A DNA stretch of 64,000 bases from Ruthenibacterium lactatiformans (GCF_000949455.1 NZ_JXXK01000016.1:21569-85568); one strand, 5' to 3'. Positions 18,564 to 27,608 are shown, counted from the stretch's first letter. The notes: generated by a model from the letters alone, not told the origin. Program-made: numbers and translations.

Positions 18564-19286
18564 TTACAGCACCTTGGAGAGGAAGCTTTTCAGGCGCGGA
18601 TTCTGCGGGGATGCAAACAGCGCGTGCGGCTCATTCTGCTCCATCACACATCCGTCATCCATAAACAGCACCCGTGTGGATACCTCGCGCGCAAACCCCA
18701 TCTCGTGGGTCACAATGACCATTGTCATGCCCTCCCGGGCCAGTTCGCGGATAAGGTCCAGCACTTCGCCCACCATCTCAGGGTCCAGCGCACTGGTAGG
18801 CTCGTCAAAAAGCATCACTTCCGGCTCCATGGCCAGCGCGCGTACGATGGCGATGCGCTGCTTCTGCCCGCCGGAAAGCTTGTTTGGATAGGCGTCCGCT
18901 TTGTCCGCCAGGCCGATACGCTCCAGCAGACGCATGGCTTTTTCATCCGCCTCTGCCTGTGTCTGCAGCTTCAGGTTGACGGGCGCCAGCGTGATATTCT
19001 GTTTCACCGTCAGATGCGGGAACAGGTTGAAATGCTGGAATACCATACCCATCTTCCGGCGGATGCGGTTGATGTCACAGTCCTTTGCGGTGATGTCCTT
19101 GCCCTCGAACCATATCTCTCCGCCCGTGGGCTCCTCCAGCCTGTTCAGGCACCGCAGAAAGGTGCTTTTTCCGCTGCCCGACGGACCGATGATAGCGATT
19201 TTTTCGCCCTTTTCAATGGTCTCCGTCACGCCCTTGAGCACCATATTCCCGCCGAAGGCCTTTTGCAGATTTTTAACCTCGATCAC
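18564..19286 (-). CDS. Polar amino acid ABC transporter, ATP-binding protein
   Basis: A 240-residue cytoplasmic ATPase of the GlnQ/ArtP group. Walker [10 protein letters not shown] at residues 34-42, signature LSGGQKQR, Walker [14 protein letters not shown] and the H-loop VTHEMGFA are all intact. Its start overlaps the 3' end of the permease gene by 14 bp, showing tight coupling. Because argG and a DDAH-like gene follow in the same unit, arginine or a related cationic amino acid is the likely cargo, but this is inferred from context. Confidence 0.93.
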   Translation of the reverse strand: MIEVKNLQKAFGGNMVLKGVTETIEKGEKIAIIGPSGSGKSTFLRCLNRLEEPTGGEIWFEGKDITAKDCDINRIRRKMGMVFQHFNLFPHLTVKQNITLAPVNLKLQTQAEADEKAMRLLERIGLADKADAYPNKLSGGQKQRIAIVRALAMEPEVMLFDEPTSALDPEMVGEVLDLIRELAREGMTMVIVTHEMGFAREVSTRVLFMDDGCVMEQNEPHALFASPQNPRLKSFLSKVL

Positions 19287-19977
19287 TTTGCGCCAGCCTC
19301 CGTTCCATTTTTTTCTGAATGGCTGTCATGCCTACCACCAGCAGCAGATAAATGGCCGCCGCAATGAACAGCGGCGCGCTGTTGAACGCGATGCCCCGGA
19401 TGGAATCGGATACCTTCGTCAGATCCCGCGCGGCGATATATCCCGCCACACTGGTCTCTTTAAGCAGCGCGATGAACTCGTTGAACAGCGCGGGCAGAAT
19501 ATTTTTGACCGCCTGCGGCAGCACGATGAGCCGCATCGTCGCGCCCTCGGAAAGCCCGAGGCTTCGCCCTGCCTCCGCCTGTCCAGGGTCGATGGAAGCG
19601 ATGCCGCCCCGGATGATCTCTGCCACATAAGCGCCCGAGTTGACGCCGAAGGCGAACACGCAAGCCTCAAAGCTGCCGTTGAACAGGATTGTGTAGGCGA
19701 TCAGGAGCTGTACGACGATGGGCGTGCCGCGGATGACCGTGACATATATACCGCAGGCGGCATTTACTGCTTTCCAGCCAAAGCTCTTTTTGCCGCCGGC
19801 ATAATATTTCACCAGCGCCACCAGCACGCCGATGCACACGCCGATCAGGCACGCCAGCGCCGCCAGCGCTATAGTCATCCCCAACCCCTCGAGATATTGA
19901 ACCCATCGGCCTTTGTACACCGTCACCTTATAAAAATCGCTCAGCAGCTTGTTCAAGTCGTTCCAAAAATTTTCCAC
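19273..19977 (-). CDS. Polar amino acid ABC transporter, permease
   Basis: A 234-residue HisM/ArtQ-like integral membrane permease with about five hydrophobic segments. The EAA loop ([23 protein letters not shown]) contacts the ATPase. The start is placed at GTG 19977, 9 bp after AAGGAAAGGGGC. A longer frame up to 20058 would translate straight through the stable hairpin at 20028-20054 and is unlikely. Confidence 0.9.
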   Translation of the reverse strand: MENFWNDLNKLLSDFYKVTVYKGRWVQYLEGLGMTIALAALACLIGVCIGVLVALVKYYAGGKKSFGWKAVNAACGIYVTVIRGTPIVVQLLIAYTILFNGSFEACVFAFGVNSGAYVAEIIRGGIASIDPGQAEAGRSLGLSEGATMRLIVLPQAVKNILPALFNEFIALLKETSVAGYIAARDLTKVSDSIRGIAFNSAPLFIAAAIYLLLVVGMTAIQKKMERRLAQSDRG

Positions 19978-20027
19978 GGAGGGATAGCCCCTTTCCTTAT
20001 TTGCTCTGACGCATGCTCCCGAAAGCT

Positions 20028-20054
20028 GCACGGCCCGCGCAGCGCGGGCCGTGC
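20028..20054 (-). other. Intercistronic stem-loop between binding protein and permease genes
   Basis: GCACGGCCCGCGC/GCGCGGGCCGTGC is a 13-bp perfect inverted repeat with no T-run after it on the minus strand. In other binding-protein operons such hairpins protect the upstream message, so that binding protein outnumbers permease. That role is inferred here. Confidence 0.6.
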
Positions 20055-20079
20055 GCATTTTCCGCCTGCCCTCCGGACG

Positions 20080-20940
20080 TCAGCCCTCTGCGCAGATCTT
20101 CAGATGCTTATCCGTCAGCGACTCCACTGTGCCGTCGTCCATAGCCTTCTGCAGCACACTGTTGACGACCTCCAGCAGATCCTCGTTGCCCTTGGCCACG
20201 CCCATGGCCATTTCCTCCTCAGTGAGAAGCTGCTCCACAGTTTCCAGTGCATCCGGGTTCGCCATTGCCAGCGTCTGCGCAGGCACCTTGTCCAGGATGG
20301 CCGCGTCCGCTTTTCCTCCCATCACAGCCGTAGCGCATTCATTGGCATTTTTAAACGCCAGCGGTTCAATGCCAAGCTCTTCCTGTGCGTAGATGTGAGC
20401 GGTCGTGCTCTCCTGCACAGCGATATTCTTTCCCGCAAGGTCGTCGGCCGTCTTGATATCGCTGCCCTTCGGCACCAGCAGGATCAATCCGTTCAGTGTA
20501 TAAGTAATGGAGAAATCAATTTGCTCCGCGCGCTCGGGCGTAGCCGTCATACCCGCTGCAATGAGCTGCCCCTTACCGCTTTTCAGCGATTCGATCAGCA
20601 GGTTGAAGTCCATATCCAGCACTTCCAGCTCCACGCCCAGCTCATCGGCCACCAACTGCGCCAGGTCGATGTCCACACCGGCCGGCTTGCCGTCCTCGCC
20701 CAGATATTCGAACGGCGGAAAACCCGTGGCCGTCATCATCGTCAGCACGCCTTTTTCCTGAATCTCCTCCACAACGGACGTCCCGCCTGCTGAGTCCTGG
20801 CCGGATGCCCCGGAGGACGCGGACGCGCTGCCCGCCGCCGAGCTTGCCGGAGCGGATGCGCCCGAACCGCCGCAGGCCGCCAGGCCCAACATCAGAACCG
20901 CTGCCATTGCAAATGCCAATATCTTTTTCATAACTCCCAT
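20080..20940 (-). CDS. Polar amino acid ABC transporter, substrate-binding lipoprotein
   Basis: A roughly 283-residue solute-binding protein of family 3. It has a lipoprotein signal (MKKILAFAMAAVLMLGLAACG), so Cys is lipidated and the protein is anchored outside the membrane. A Ser/Ala/Gly-rich linker follows, then the two-lobe domain with GFPPFEYLGEDGKPAGVDID and AGMTATPERAEQIDFS. ATG at 20931 (MKKIL) has better spacing to GAGGGAG than the upstream ATG at 20940. It is the first gene behind a perfect consensus promoter. Confidence 0.93.
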   Translation of the reverse strand: MGVMKKILAFAMAAVLMLGLAACGGSGASAPASSAAGSASASSGASGQDSAGGTSVVEEIQEKGVLTMMTATGFPPFEYLGEDGKPAGVDIDLAQLVADELGVELEVLDMDFNLLIESLKSGKGQLIAAGMTATPERAEQIDFSITYTLNGLILLVPKGSDIKTADDLAGKNIAVQESTTAHIYAQEELGIEPLAFKNANECATAVMGGKADAAILDKVPAQTLAMANPDALETVEQLLTEEEMAMGVAKGNEDLLEVVNSVLQKAMDDGTVESLTDKHLKICAEG

Positions 20941-20996
20941 GCTCCCTCTCTTGTTCCCATTTTGTGCGCCGCCCCTCCGGCGGCTTCCATGGCATT

Positions 20997-21025
20997 ATTA
21001 TATTCGCATATCTATTCATTGTCAA
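20997..21025 (-). promoter_or_regulatory. Perfect sigma-A promoter for the amino-acid transporter/argG unit
   Basis: Minus strand TTGACA (21020-21025), 17-bp spacer, TATAAT (20997-21002). Both hexamers match consensus exactly. Such a strong promoter in an arginine block usually needs a repressor. AT-rich TGAATA-like words around the spacer could be ArgR half-boxes, but I cannot confirm this. Confidence 0.8.
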
Positions 21026-21135
21026 CGAATTTTTATGCGATTTGTTTCTTTTCTGCACATTGCACAGCATTTAACCCTCCGTGCATGCTTTCATAAGCAT
21101 ATTTATACAAAATTGAATTTATTTTATGTATATAT

Positions 21136-21164
21136 TTGCATTTATTCTTTAATTATGCTACTAT
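21136..21164 (+). promoter_or_regulatory. Candidate promoter for the racemase/argH unit
   Basis: TTGCAT (21136-21141), 17-bp spacer, TACTAT (21159-21164), 36 bp upstream of the racemase ATG. It diverges from the transporter promoter within the same 260-bp AT-rich gap. Confidence 0.55.
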
Positions 21165-21200
21165 ATATACATTCTCAAACAAAGATGCGGAGCGGTAAAA

Positions 21201-22352
21201 ATGCTTGATACAACCTTATGCAATTCTTATCTTAGCGTAAATTTGCAGACGATCATTAATAATATGCAAAGCATTCAAGAGGATATCGGGCCGGATGTGG
21301 AATGCATCCCTGTGTTGAAGGACAATGCTTACTGCCTGGGTGCTGTACCCATTGCCAAAGCGCTTTGCACTTACGCGAACGTGCGCACCATCGCAGTTGC
21401 GCAGGTGTGTGAGGGCGTCGAACTGCGGCAGGCCGGATTGTCCGCTCCTGCCGTTCTGGTACTGGGCGGCGTGCCGGAGCGGTTATTCCCGGCTGCGGTC
21501 GAGTATGGGCTGCAGCTCACCGTGTTCCATCCGTCCACTGTGTATGCACTGGAAAAACTGGCCGCCGCGCAGGGAAAACGCGCCGAAGTACAGATCAAAG
21601 TTGAAACCGGGCTGAACCGCACCGGCGCAAAGCCCGGCGCAGAGCTGGGCGCGCTGGCCACCGCGCTGGCCGCCTGTCCCCATGTGCGCACAATGGGGGT
21701 ATTCTCCCATTTTTCCACGGGCGAGACAAAAGAAAGCCCTACGGCCTACCGGCAGTTTCAACTTTATCAGCAGGCTTTGGCACAGCTTCAGGCCGCAGGC
21801 ATCGATCCGCCACAGAAGCACATGTGCAATAGCGGCGGCAGCGACTGGTTCCGCGCCTCGTTCTGCAACGCAGTACGCATCGGGCGCCGGCTGTATATGG
21901 ATAATCAGGCCGAACCGCTCACACCCGGAACGCCGGGTGCGGTGCAGGAGGCATGCAGCTGGCGCGCCTCGGTAACGAACCTGCGCGTTGTGGAGGCCGG
22001 AGATACTGTGGGATATGACGCAGCCTGGACAGCGCCGCGCCGCACCCGCGTCGCCACCGTATGCGTGGGCTACGGCGACGGCCTCTATTATCCTCTGGCG
22101 GAAGCAGGCGGCCCGCTGCTGGTGGGGGAACAGAGAGCCCGGCTTCTGGCTACCTGCATGGACCAATGCTTCGTGGATGTAACGGATATTCCCTGCCGCG
22201 CAGGAGACGAGGTCACCTTTTTCGGGCAAAGCAGCGGGGGTGCAGCCATGCCCATCCAGGAACTCGGCAAGTTCATGCATGTGGAAGGCGTATATTTTTA
22301 CAGCTTCCTCTCTCCGCGCGTGGCGCGCGTATACGAGGGACTGGAACCGTGA
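21201..22352 (+). CDS. Alanine racemase-like PLP-dependent racemase
   Basis: A 383-residue fold-type III PLP enzyme. The PLP lysine is Lys40 in VLKDNAYCLG, where typical alanine racemases read VKANAYGHG. Also present are the phosphate and substrate helpers ETGLNRTG and FSHFSTGE. The second catalytic Tyr lies in VGYDAAW and the C-terminal domain has VGYGDGLYY. The PLP pocket is shifted from the usual Alr signature. Together with its place directly in front of argH and opposite an amino-acid transporter, this makes a racemase for another amino acid possible; plain alanine racemase is the default. Confidence 0.8.
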   Translation: MLDTTLCNSYLSVNLQTIINNMQSIQEDIGPDVECIPVLKDNAYCLGAVPIAKALCTYANVRTIAVAQVCEGVELRQAGLSAPAVLVLGGVPERLFPAAVEYGLQLTVFHPSTVYALEKLAAAQGKRAEVQIKVETGLNRTGAKPGAELGALATALAACPHVRTMGVFSHFSTGETKESPTAYRQFQLYQQALAQLQAAGIDPPQKHMCNSGGSDWFRASFCNAVRIGRRLYMDNQAEPLTPGTPGAVQEACSWRASVTNLRVVEAGDTVGYDAAWTAPRRTRVATVCVGYGDGLYYPLAEAGGPLLVGEQRARLLATCMDQCFVDVTDIPCRAGDEVTFFGQSSGGAAMPIQELGKFMHVEGVYFYSFLSPRVARVYEGLEP

Positions 22353-22414
22353 ACGGAACATCTGCGCGGATGCGCCGCACATAAAACACAATATAATACA
22401 GGAGGAAATACGAT

Positions 22415-23752
22415 ATGCCGAATACCTATGAAACCAAATTGTGGGGAGGGCGCTTCCGCGGCGATGAGGACGCGCTGATGCAGCATTTCAACAGCGAGTG
22501 CTGGCGCACCAGCTGGCTGGTGGAGCCGGATATCCAGGGCAGCCTTGCCCATGTGGCCATGCAGGTAAAATGCGGCCTGCTCACCTCCGCCGAGGGAGAG
22601 ACGCTCACCCGAGGCCTGGAAACCATCCTGGCCGATTTCAAGGCCGGGCAGCTTGTTTACACCGAAGAATACGAGGATGTGCATACCTTTGTGGAGCTGC
22701 ACCTGATACGCCGCGTAGGGGACGTGGGCAAAAAGCTGCACACCGCCCGCAGCCGCAACGACCAGTGCAATGTGGATATGAAGCTGTACGTCAAGCAGCA
22801 GGCACATCATGTGGCCGCTCTTATCGACACCTTCTGCGCCACGCTGCAGCGTGTTGCAGAGGAAAACCCGTGGATGATGCCGGGCTACACTCATCTGCAG
22901 CGCGCGCAGGTGGTAACGTTCAAATACCATCTAATGGCCTACTGTGAAATGATGCTGCGGGACAAAAAACGCCTGCTGAATGCCGTGGATGTGATGGATG
23001 AATCCCCTTTGGGCTGCGGCGCGCTGGCAGGAACCACCCATATCATCGACCGCTCCTATACCGCTCAGCTCCTGGGCTTTTCCCACGGCGCATGCAAAAA
23101 CTTTCTGGATGGCGTGTCCGACCGGGATTTTGTGCTTGAGGTACTCTCGGATTTCAGCATCCTGATGATGCACCTCTCCCGTCTGGCCGAGGAGCTCATC
23201 TTATGGAGCAGCGCTGAATTTGGTTTCGTGGTGCTGGACGACAAATATACCACAGGCTCCAGCATCATGCCGCAGAAGAAAAATCCGGACGGCGCGGAGT
23301 TGGTACGCGGGCGCACGGGCCGCGTCTACGGCGATCTGATGGCCTTGTTGTGTGCGATGAAGGGTCTGCCTCTGGCCTACAACAAGGACATGCAGCAGGA
23401 CAAGGACTCCTTTGCAGATGCGCTGGACGTGGTAACAGCTTCATTGATGATGATGGAGCGCATGATCGGTACGCTGCAGGCAAAGCCAGAGGCCATGGAG
23501 GCCGCGGTAAAAAAGGGCTTTCTGAATGCCACGGAAGTGGCGGACTATCTGGTGCAGCACGGCGTTCCCTTCCGCGACGCTCACGGCATCGTGGGACAGA
23601 TCGTTATTTATTGTGAGGACGCGCAGAAAGGCATCGAGGAACTTTCCCTGGACGAACTGCTTCAGTTTTCACCCGCCTTCGGGCCGGATATCTTCAGCTA
23701 CATCGACTACGCCGCCATTCTGCAAAAAGGCATCAAAAAAGAAATGCTGTAA
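22415..23752 (+). CDS. argH: Argininosuccinate lyase
   Basis: Splits argininosuccinate into arginine and fumarate, the last step of arginine synthesis. The 445-residue protein has the N-terminal LWGGRF motif, TARSRNDQ, and the fumarase/aspartase superfamily signature GSSIMPQKKNPD near residues 282-293. ACAGGAGGAAATACG precedes the ATG. It lies 62 bp after the racemase and ends at a terminator. Together with argG on the other strand it completes citrulline to arginine. Confidence 0.96.
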   Translation: MPNTYETKLWGGRFRGDEDALMQHFNSECWRTSWLVEPDIQGSLAHVAMQVKCGLLTSAEGETLTRGLETILADFKAGQLVYTEEYEDVHTFVELHLIRRVGDVGKKLHTARSRNDQCNVDMKLYVKQQAHHVAALIDTFCATLQRVAEENPWMMPGYTHLQRAQVVTFKYHLMAYCEMMLRDKKRLLNAVDVMDESPLGCGALAGTTHIIDRSYTAQLLGFSHGACKNFLDGVSDRDFVLEVLSDFSILMMHLSRLAEELILWSSAEFGFVVLDDKYTTGSSIMPQKKNPDGAELVRGRTGRVYGDLMALLCAMKGLPLAYNKDMQQDKDSFADALDVVTASLMMMERMIGTLQAKPEAMEAAVKKGFLNATEVADYLVQHGVPFRDAHGIVGQIVIYCEDAQKGIEELSLDELLQFSPAFGPDIFSYIDYAAILQKGIKKEML

Positions 23753-23766
23753 TACAAATAAAAAAC

Positions 23767-23810
23767 GCCCCCGCCTGCGGCATAAGGCCGCTGCGGAGGC
23801 ACTTTTTATT
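23767..23810 (+). terminator. Intrinsic terminator after argH
   Basis: Interrupted stem GCC-CCGC-GCGGC / GCCGC-GCGG-GGC (23767-23800) around an ATAA loop, followed by TTTTTATTTT. Confidence 0.75.
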
Positions 23811-23837
23811 TTCGGAACTGATGCGGAGAAGTTTCGC

Positions 23838-25169
23838 TTATACTTCGAAGTTCACGGCGGTGTCGCCCTTCAGGTCCGTGCCGAACTCATAATCGTTGCC
23901 CGGCAGAATGGCATTGAGCAGAATGCCCACAATGGCCGCGATGGCAAGGCCGGACAACGTAAAGCTGTAAGATGCGCCAAGCGGCACCGTGATGCCGCCC
24001 ACGCTGTTGAAGCCCAGCGCGGAGACCAGGATGACGGCCGCGATGATCAGATTGCGGGATTTTGTGAAGTCCACCTGGTTCTCCACGACGTTGCGCACAC
24101 CCACGGAAGAGATCATGCCGTACAGCACAAAGGAGATGCCGCCGATGATGGCGGAAGGCACCGTCTGGATGGCTGCGCCGATCTTCGGGAAGAAGCTGAG
24201 CAGGATGGCAAAGCATGCAGCGATACGCATGACACGGGGATCGTACACCTTCGTCAAAGCCAGCACGCCGGTATTCTCGCCGTATGTAGTATTGGCCGGT
24301 GCGCCGAAGAAACCCGCCAGGCTGGTGGCAAGGCCGTCGCCCAGCAAGGTGCGGTGCAGGCCGGGGTCGGACAGGTACGGACGCTCACAGGTGGCACTGA
24401 TGGCTGCAATGTCGCCGATATGCTCCATCATGGTGGCCAGTGCGATGGGCGCAATGGTGATGCAGGCGCTGACGCTGAACTTGGCCATGCTGCCCGTATG
24501 GATGGCCAGGCCGAACCAGTCGGCCTGCTGGATGGCGGTAAAATCCACCTCGCCCATGAAGAGTGCAGCGATATAAGAGACCACGATACCGATGAGGATG
24601 GGCAGGATCTTCACCATACCCTTGCCCCAAATGTTGCATACCACGATGACGGCCAGCGCGATAAATGCCAAAAGCCAGTTGGACTGACAGTTCGTGATGG
24701 CGCTGGGCGCAAGGATCAGGCCGATGGAAATAATGATGGGCCCGGTGACGACCGGCGGAAAGAACCGCATGATCTTGCGCACGCCGAACACTTTGATGAG
24801 AGCGCTGAGGATCACGTAGATCAGCCCGGATACTACGATGCCGCCCGCCGCATACGGCAGCATCTCGCTGGGGGTGCCATCTGCACCCAGCGGGGCCACA
24901 GCAGCATAGCCGCCCAGGAACGCAAAGCTGGAACCGAGGAACGCCGGCACCTTGCCCTTTGTCAGCAGATGGAACAGCAGCGTTCCGATGCCCGCGAACA
25001 GCAGCGCCGTGGAAACGCTGATACCCGTCAGAATGGGCACGAGCACCGTCGCGCCAAACATGGCGAATGTGTGCTGCACGCCCAGCACCAGCATCTTGGG
25101 TACGCCCAGCTTACGGGCGTCGTACAGCCCTTCCCTGCCGAGCTCGATCTTTTTGGTCTCTTCGCTCAT
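23838..25169 (-). CDS. uraA: Uracil/xanthine permease (NCS2 family, UraA-like)
   Basis: A 443-residue nucleobase:cation symporter with about 14 hydrophobic segments. Family marks include [18 protein letters not shown] near the N-terminus, the substrate-loop segment [12 protein letters not shown] and the conserved [16 protein letters not shown]. Uracil is the most likely substrate because this signature is that of UraA/PyrP proteins; xanthine cannot be excluded. Ribosome site GAGGAGGAAG precedes the ATG. A leader of about 250 nt with an intrinsic terminator stands between the promoter and the gene. Confidence 0.9.
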   Translation of the reverse strand: MSEETKKIELGREGLYDARKLGVPKMLVLGVQHTFAMFGATVLVPILTGISVSTALLFAGIGTLLFHLLTKGKVPAFLGSSFAFLGGYAAVAPLGADGTPSEMLPYAAGGIVVSGLIYVILSALIKVFGVRKIMRFFPPVVTGPIIISIGLILAPSAITNCQSNWLLAFIALAVIVVCNIWGKGMVKILPILIGIVVSYIAALFMGEVDFTAIQQADWFGLAIHTGSMAKFSVSACITIAPIALATMMEHIGDIAAISATCERPYLSDPGLHRTLLGDGLATSLAGFFGAPANTTYGENTGVLALTKVYDPRVMRIAACFAILLSFFPKIGAAIQTVPSAIIGGISFVLYGMISSVGVRNVVENQVDFTKSRNLIIAAVILVSALGFNSVGGITVPLGASYSFTLSGLAIAAIVGILLNAILPGNDYEFGTDLKGDTAVNFEV

Positions 25170-25238
25170 TGATACTTCCTCCTCAAATCAAATGCCTTCT
25201 ATTCCAAACACCATGTACGGTGTAAAGGCCGCGCGGCC

Positions 25239-25285
25239 AAAAAAAGAGGCATTTCCCTTATCGCCGCCGATAACGGAAAATGCCT
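25239..25285 (-). promoter_or_regulatory. Intrinsic terminator in the uraA leader (attenuator)
   Basis: On the minus strand a long stem (GGCATTTTCC..TTATC / GATAA..GGAAATGCC) closes on GGCGGC and is followed by CTTTTTTT. It lies after the uraA promoter and before the uraA start, so it can only act on uraA. That is the arrangement of an attenuator or riboswitch expression platform. Upstream leader RNA can form other stems (ATACGG/CCGTAT around 25314-25364). Confidence 0.7.
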
Positions 25286-25418
25286 TTTCTGTTATGAAGG
25301 AAAGAATAGAATATACGGCCCCGCCGTGCAGCCGAACGCCGCGCGGGGAAGGATAAGCGCCGTATGAAGCTGTGCGCAAAGCTGCCGCATGTTCCAAACC
25401 TCTCTTTACATTTTATTT

Positions 25419-25447
25419 ATAATACCAGACATGCGCGCGCGTTGCAA
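25419..25447 (-). promoter_or_regulatory. Promoter for uraA leader
   Basis: Minus strand TTGCAA (25442-25447), 17-bp spacer, TATTAT (25419-25424), about 250 bp upstream of the uraA ATG. Confidence 0.55.
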
Positions 25448-25491
25448 TACTTTTTTCTCCCTTCTTTTTCAAAATTTGCAGCGGCGGCATT

Positions 25492-25866
25492 TCAACCCTT
25501 TCCCGCACTCGCTCCTTTTCGCATCATTGCGCGCAGCTCTTCCAGCGCTTTTTTCTCGATGCGGGATACATAGCTGCGGCTGATGTGCAGGATATCCGCC
25601 ACCTGCTGCTGTGTCAGCGGCTGCGTGCCCGAAAGGCCGTAGCGCATGATGACGATCTGCCGTTCCCGGCCGGAGAGACGGTTCACCACACGGTAGAGCG
25701 CCTCGGTCTCCTCCTTGCGCTCGTAGTCCTCGTGCACGTCGAAGGTATCGGCCACTACGTCGTTCAGTGTCAGGCTGTTCCCGTCCTTATCGCTGTCGAT
25801 GGGCTCCTGGATAGACACGTCGTTCTGGCTTTTTTTGCCCGCTCGGAACTGCATGAGCACCTCATT
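25492..25866 (-). CDS. sigK: Sporulation sigma factor SigK, C-terminal half of a split gene
   Basis: The 124 codons from AAT at 25866 encode the second half of SigK: NEVLMQFRAGKKSQNDVSIQ, then sigma region 4 with GRERQIVIMRYGL and the HTH ISRSYVSRIEKKALEEL. Regions 1-2, which in complete SigK precede NE(I/V)LM, are absent and replaced by a recombinase gene on the same strand. This is the classic split of sigK by a skin element, where mother-cell excision restores the gene. The 5' half should lie on the minus strand beyond 64,000. If it is missing, this is a pseudogene. Confidence 0.88.
   Translation of the reverse strand, partial: NEVLMQFRAGKKSQNDVSIQEPIDSDKDGNSLTLNDVVADTFDVHEDYERKEETEALYRVVNRLSGRERQIVIMRYGLSGTQPLTQQQVADILHISRSYVSRIEKKALEELRAMMRKGASAGKG
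25862..25866 (-). other. Left attachment core of the sigK-interrupting element (AATGA)
   Basis: AATGA on the minus strand encodes the Asn-Glu pair of SigK and is the same five bases described as the crossover core of the B. subtilis skin element. The TGA within it is also the recombinase stop codon. Confidence 0.7.
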
Positions 25867-27571
25867 CGCTATCCTCTCCCAACGGATACATAGGTTGCTC
25901 AACAGGGGGCAAATCGGCCTCTCCGTCCTCGGCAAACAGGTACACATAGGCGTTTTTGCCGTCCCAGACCACCTTTTTGACGATGGTGCGCAGCAGGCGG
26001 CGTTTTTCCTCCAGCGTGGCAGAATCCACCGCGCTGGCGAAGGATTGGATCATCTCCTGATGGAAGGCGAACTCCTGATGAAGCATTCGGCTCTGTTCGG
26101 TGAGGGCTTCCAACTCGGCAAGGCGCATCTGCTGGGTCTCGCTCTCCCGATGCAGTTCGTCGATCTGCTCCATGACGTACTTCGCGGAGGTGTCGCTGGC
26201 AACGGACAGGGACTCCACCAACCGCTTGATGCGGTCTTCCGTTTCTGCGTGCTTCTCTTTCAGCAGCGCCAGCTCTGCGTCGTAGCCCTCCTTGCTGCCG
26301 CTGATGACCTTCTTGGTCTGCGCCAGCAGCCGGGTAAGGGTCTCCTTGTCGGCGGACAGCTTGCGGATCTCCTCGATGATCTTGGCGTCCAGCGTGTTGC
26401 CGTTGCAGTTCTTCATGGCGCAGACCGTGCCGTGGCTGCGCTCCTTGGTGGAGCACATGTAGGTGTAGATCAGCTCGCCGTCCGCATTTTTGCGGTTGGT
26501 CAGCTTCGGGCGCATATAGTCGCCGCATTCGCCGCAGCGCAGCAGCCCGGACAGCAGCGCCACGTTGCTGCGGGGCCTGCGGTAGCTCTTGGATTTGTTG
26601 ACATCCAGCATGGCCTGCACCCGCACCCAATCGCTGCCCGCGACGATGCCGGGGTGCTTGCCCACCGCCACGATCCATTCCTCCATGGGACGGATCTGGT
26701 TTGCCTTGCCGGGGTGCTGGAGGGTGCGGTTATATGCCATGATGCCGTGCTCGCCGTCGAATTCTGCGCGCTCGGCAAACAGGTCAACATTGTTCTCTTT
26801 CAGATACTGATACGCCGTTTCGTCGGCGATCATGTAGACCGGGTTTGTGAGAATGCCCCGGATGGCAAAGCGGGTGAACTGCTTGCCGCGCTTTGTGACG
26901 CAGCGGTGCTCCAACAGGTACTGGTCGGTCTTGCTGAGGGAGCCGGTCTCCATGAATACGGAGAAGATCGTCTTGACCAGCTGGATTTCCTCCGGAATGG
27001 GTTTGAGCTTGCAGGCCTTTTTCACCTTGCCGTCCACCGTCACGCTGGACAGGCTTTCCGAAGCGTAGCCGGTAGGCGTCGTGCCGCCCAGCCAGCGCCC
27101 GGTCTTGGACAGCTCGTGCATATTGTCCCGGATGCGCTCGGCGATGGTCTCCCGCTCCAGCTGGGAGAACACCGACGCAATGTACATCATGGCGCGGCCC
27201 ATGGGCGAGGACGTGTCAAACTGCTCGCGGATGGAGATGAAGTCGATGTGCCGGTCGCCCAAATCCTCGATGAGCTTGGCAAAGTCGCCGATGTTGCGGC
27301 TGATGCGGTCGAGGCGGTAGACCACAATGGCGGCAAAGGTGATCTTCTGGGAGTCCTTCATCATTTTCTTGAACTGTGGGCGCTCCAGATTGCCGCCGGA
27401 AAAGCCCTCGTCCTCGTAGACCAGCACGTTTTCCGCCGCTTCCTCGCCAAAGTGCATGACGATGTACTGACGGCACAGCTCAATCTGGTTCTCAATGCTC
27501 TCGCCCTTGCCGGTGAATTTGGACTTGCGGGAGTAGATAACGTATTGCTTCGGCGTATCTTTCGTTTTCAT
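25862..27571 (-). CDS. Large serine recombinase of the sigK-interrupting element (SpoIVCA-like)
   Basis: A 569-residue site-specific recombinase. The resolvase-type catalytic domain carries YSRKS with Ser17 as nucleophile, YRLDRISRNIGDF and SPMGRAMMYIASVFSQLERE. A recombinase domain (PTGYASESL) and a zinc-ribbon domain with CGECGDYMRP follow, then a coiled-coil. GAGGTGCCGCC precedes the ATG. The last codons overlap the sigK core. By analogy with skin elements it should excise the element in the mother cell during sporulation. A plain promoter upstream does not reveal sporulation control. Phage or transposon integrase is the alternative, but the junction in sigK decides. Confidence 0.88.
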   Translation of the reverse strand: MKTKDTPKQYVIYSRKSKFTGKGESIENQIELCRQYIVMHFGEEAAENVLVYEDEGFSGGNLERPQFKKMMKDSQKITFAAIVVYRLDRISRNIGDFAKLIEDLGDRHIDFISIREQFDTSSPMGRAMMYIASVFSQLERETIAERIRDNMHELSKTGRWLGGTTPTGYASESLSSVTVDGKVKKACKLKPIPEEIQLVKTIFSVFMETGSLSKTDQYLLEHRCVTKRGKQFTRFAIRGILTNPVYMIADETAYQYLKENNVDLFAERAEFDGEHGIMAYNRTLQHPGKANQIRPMEEWIVAVGKHPGIVAGSDWVRVQAMLDVNKSKSYRRPRSNVALLSGLLRCGECGDYMRPKLTNRKNADGELIYTYMCSTKERSHGTVCAMKNCNGNTLDAKIIEEIRKLSADKETLTRLLAQTKKVISGSKEGYDAELALLKEKHAETEDRIKRLVESLSVASDTSAKYVMEQIDELHRESETQQMRLAELEALTEQSRMLHQEFAFHQEMIQSFASAVDSATLEEKRRLLRTIVKKVVWDGKNAYVYLFAEDGEADLPPVEQPMYPLGEDSE

Positions 27572-27608
27572 GGCGGCACCTCGCGTTATTCGTTAGGTTG
27601 GTAGATAT

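Noticed and set aside
20028..20058. A longer permease ORF starting at 20058
   Set aside because: It would be translated through a 13-bp perfect hairpin and lacks a ribosome site; GTG at 19977 has one.
25170..25447. A purine riboswitch in the uraA leader
   Set aside because: I could not find the conserved purine aptamer core and loop sequences. Only an unspecified attenuator is supported.
1..25490. Many long open frames opposite or offset to the metabolic genes
   Set aside because: They are by-products of GC-rich codon usage; they lack ribosome sites and family motifs and overlap well-supported genes.
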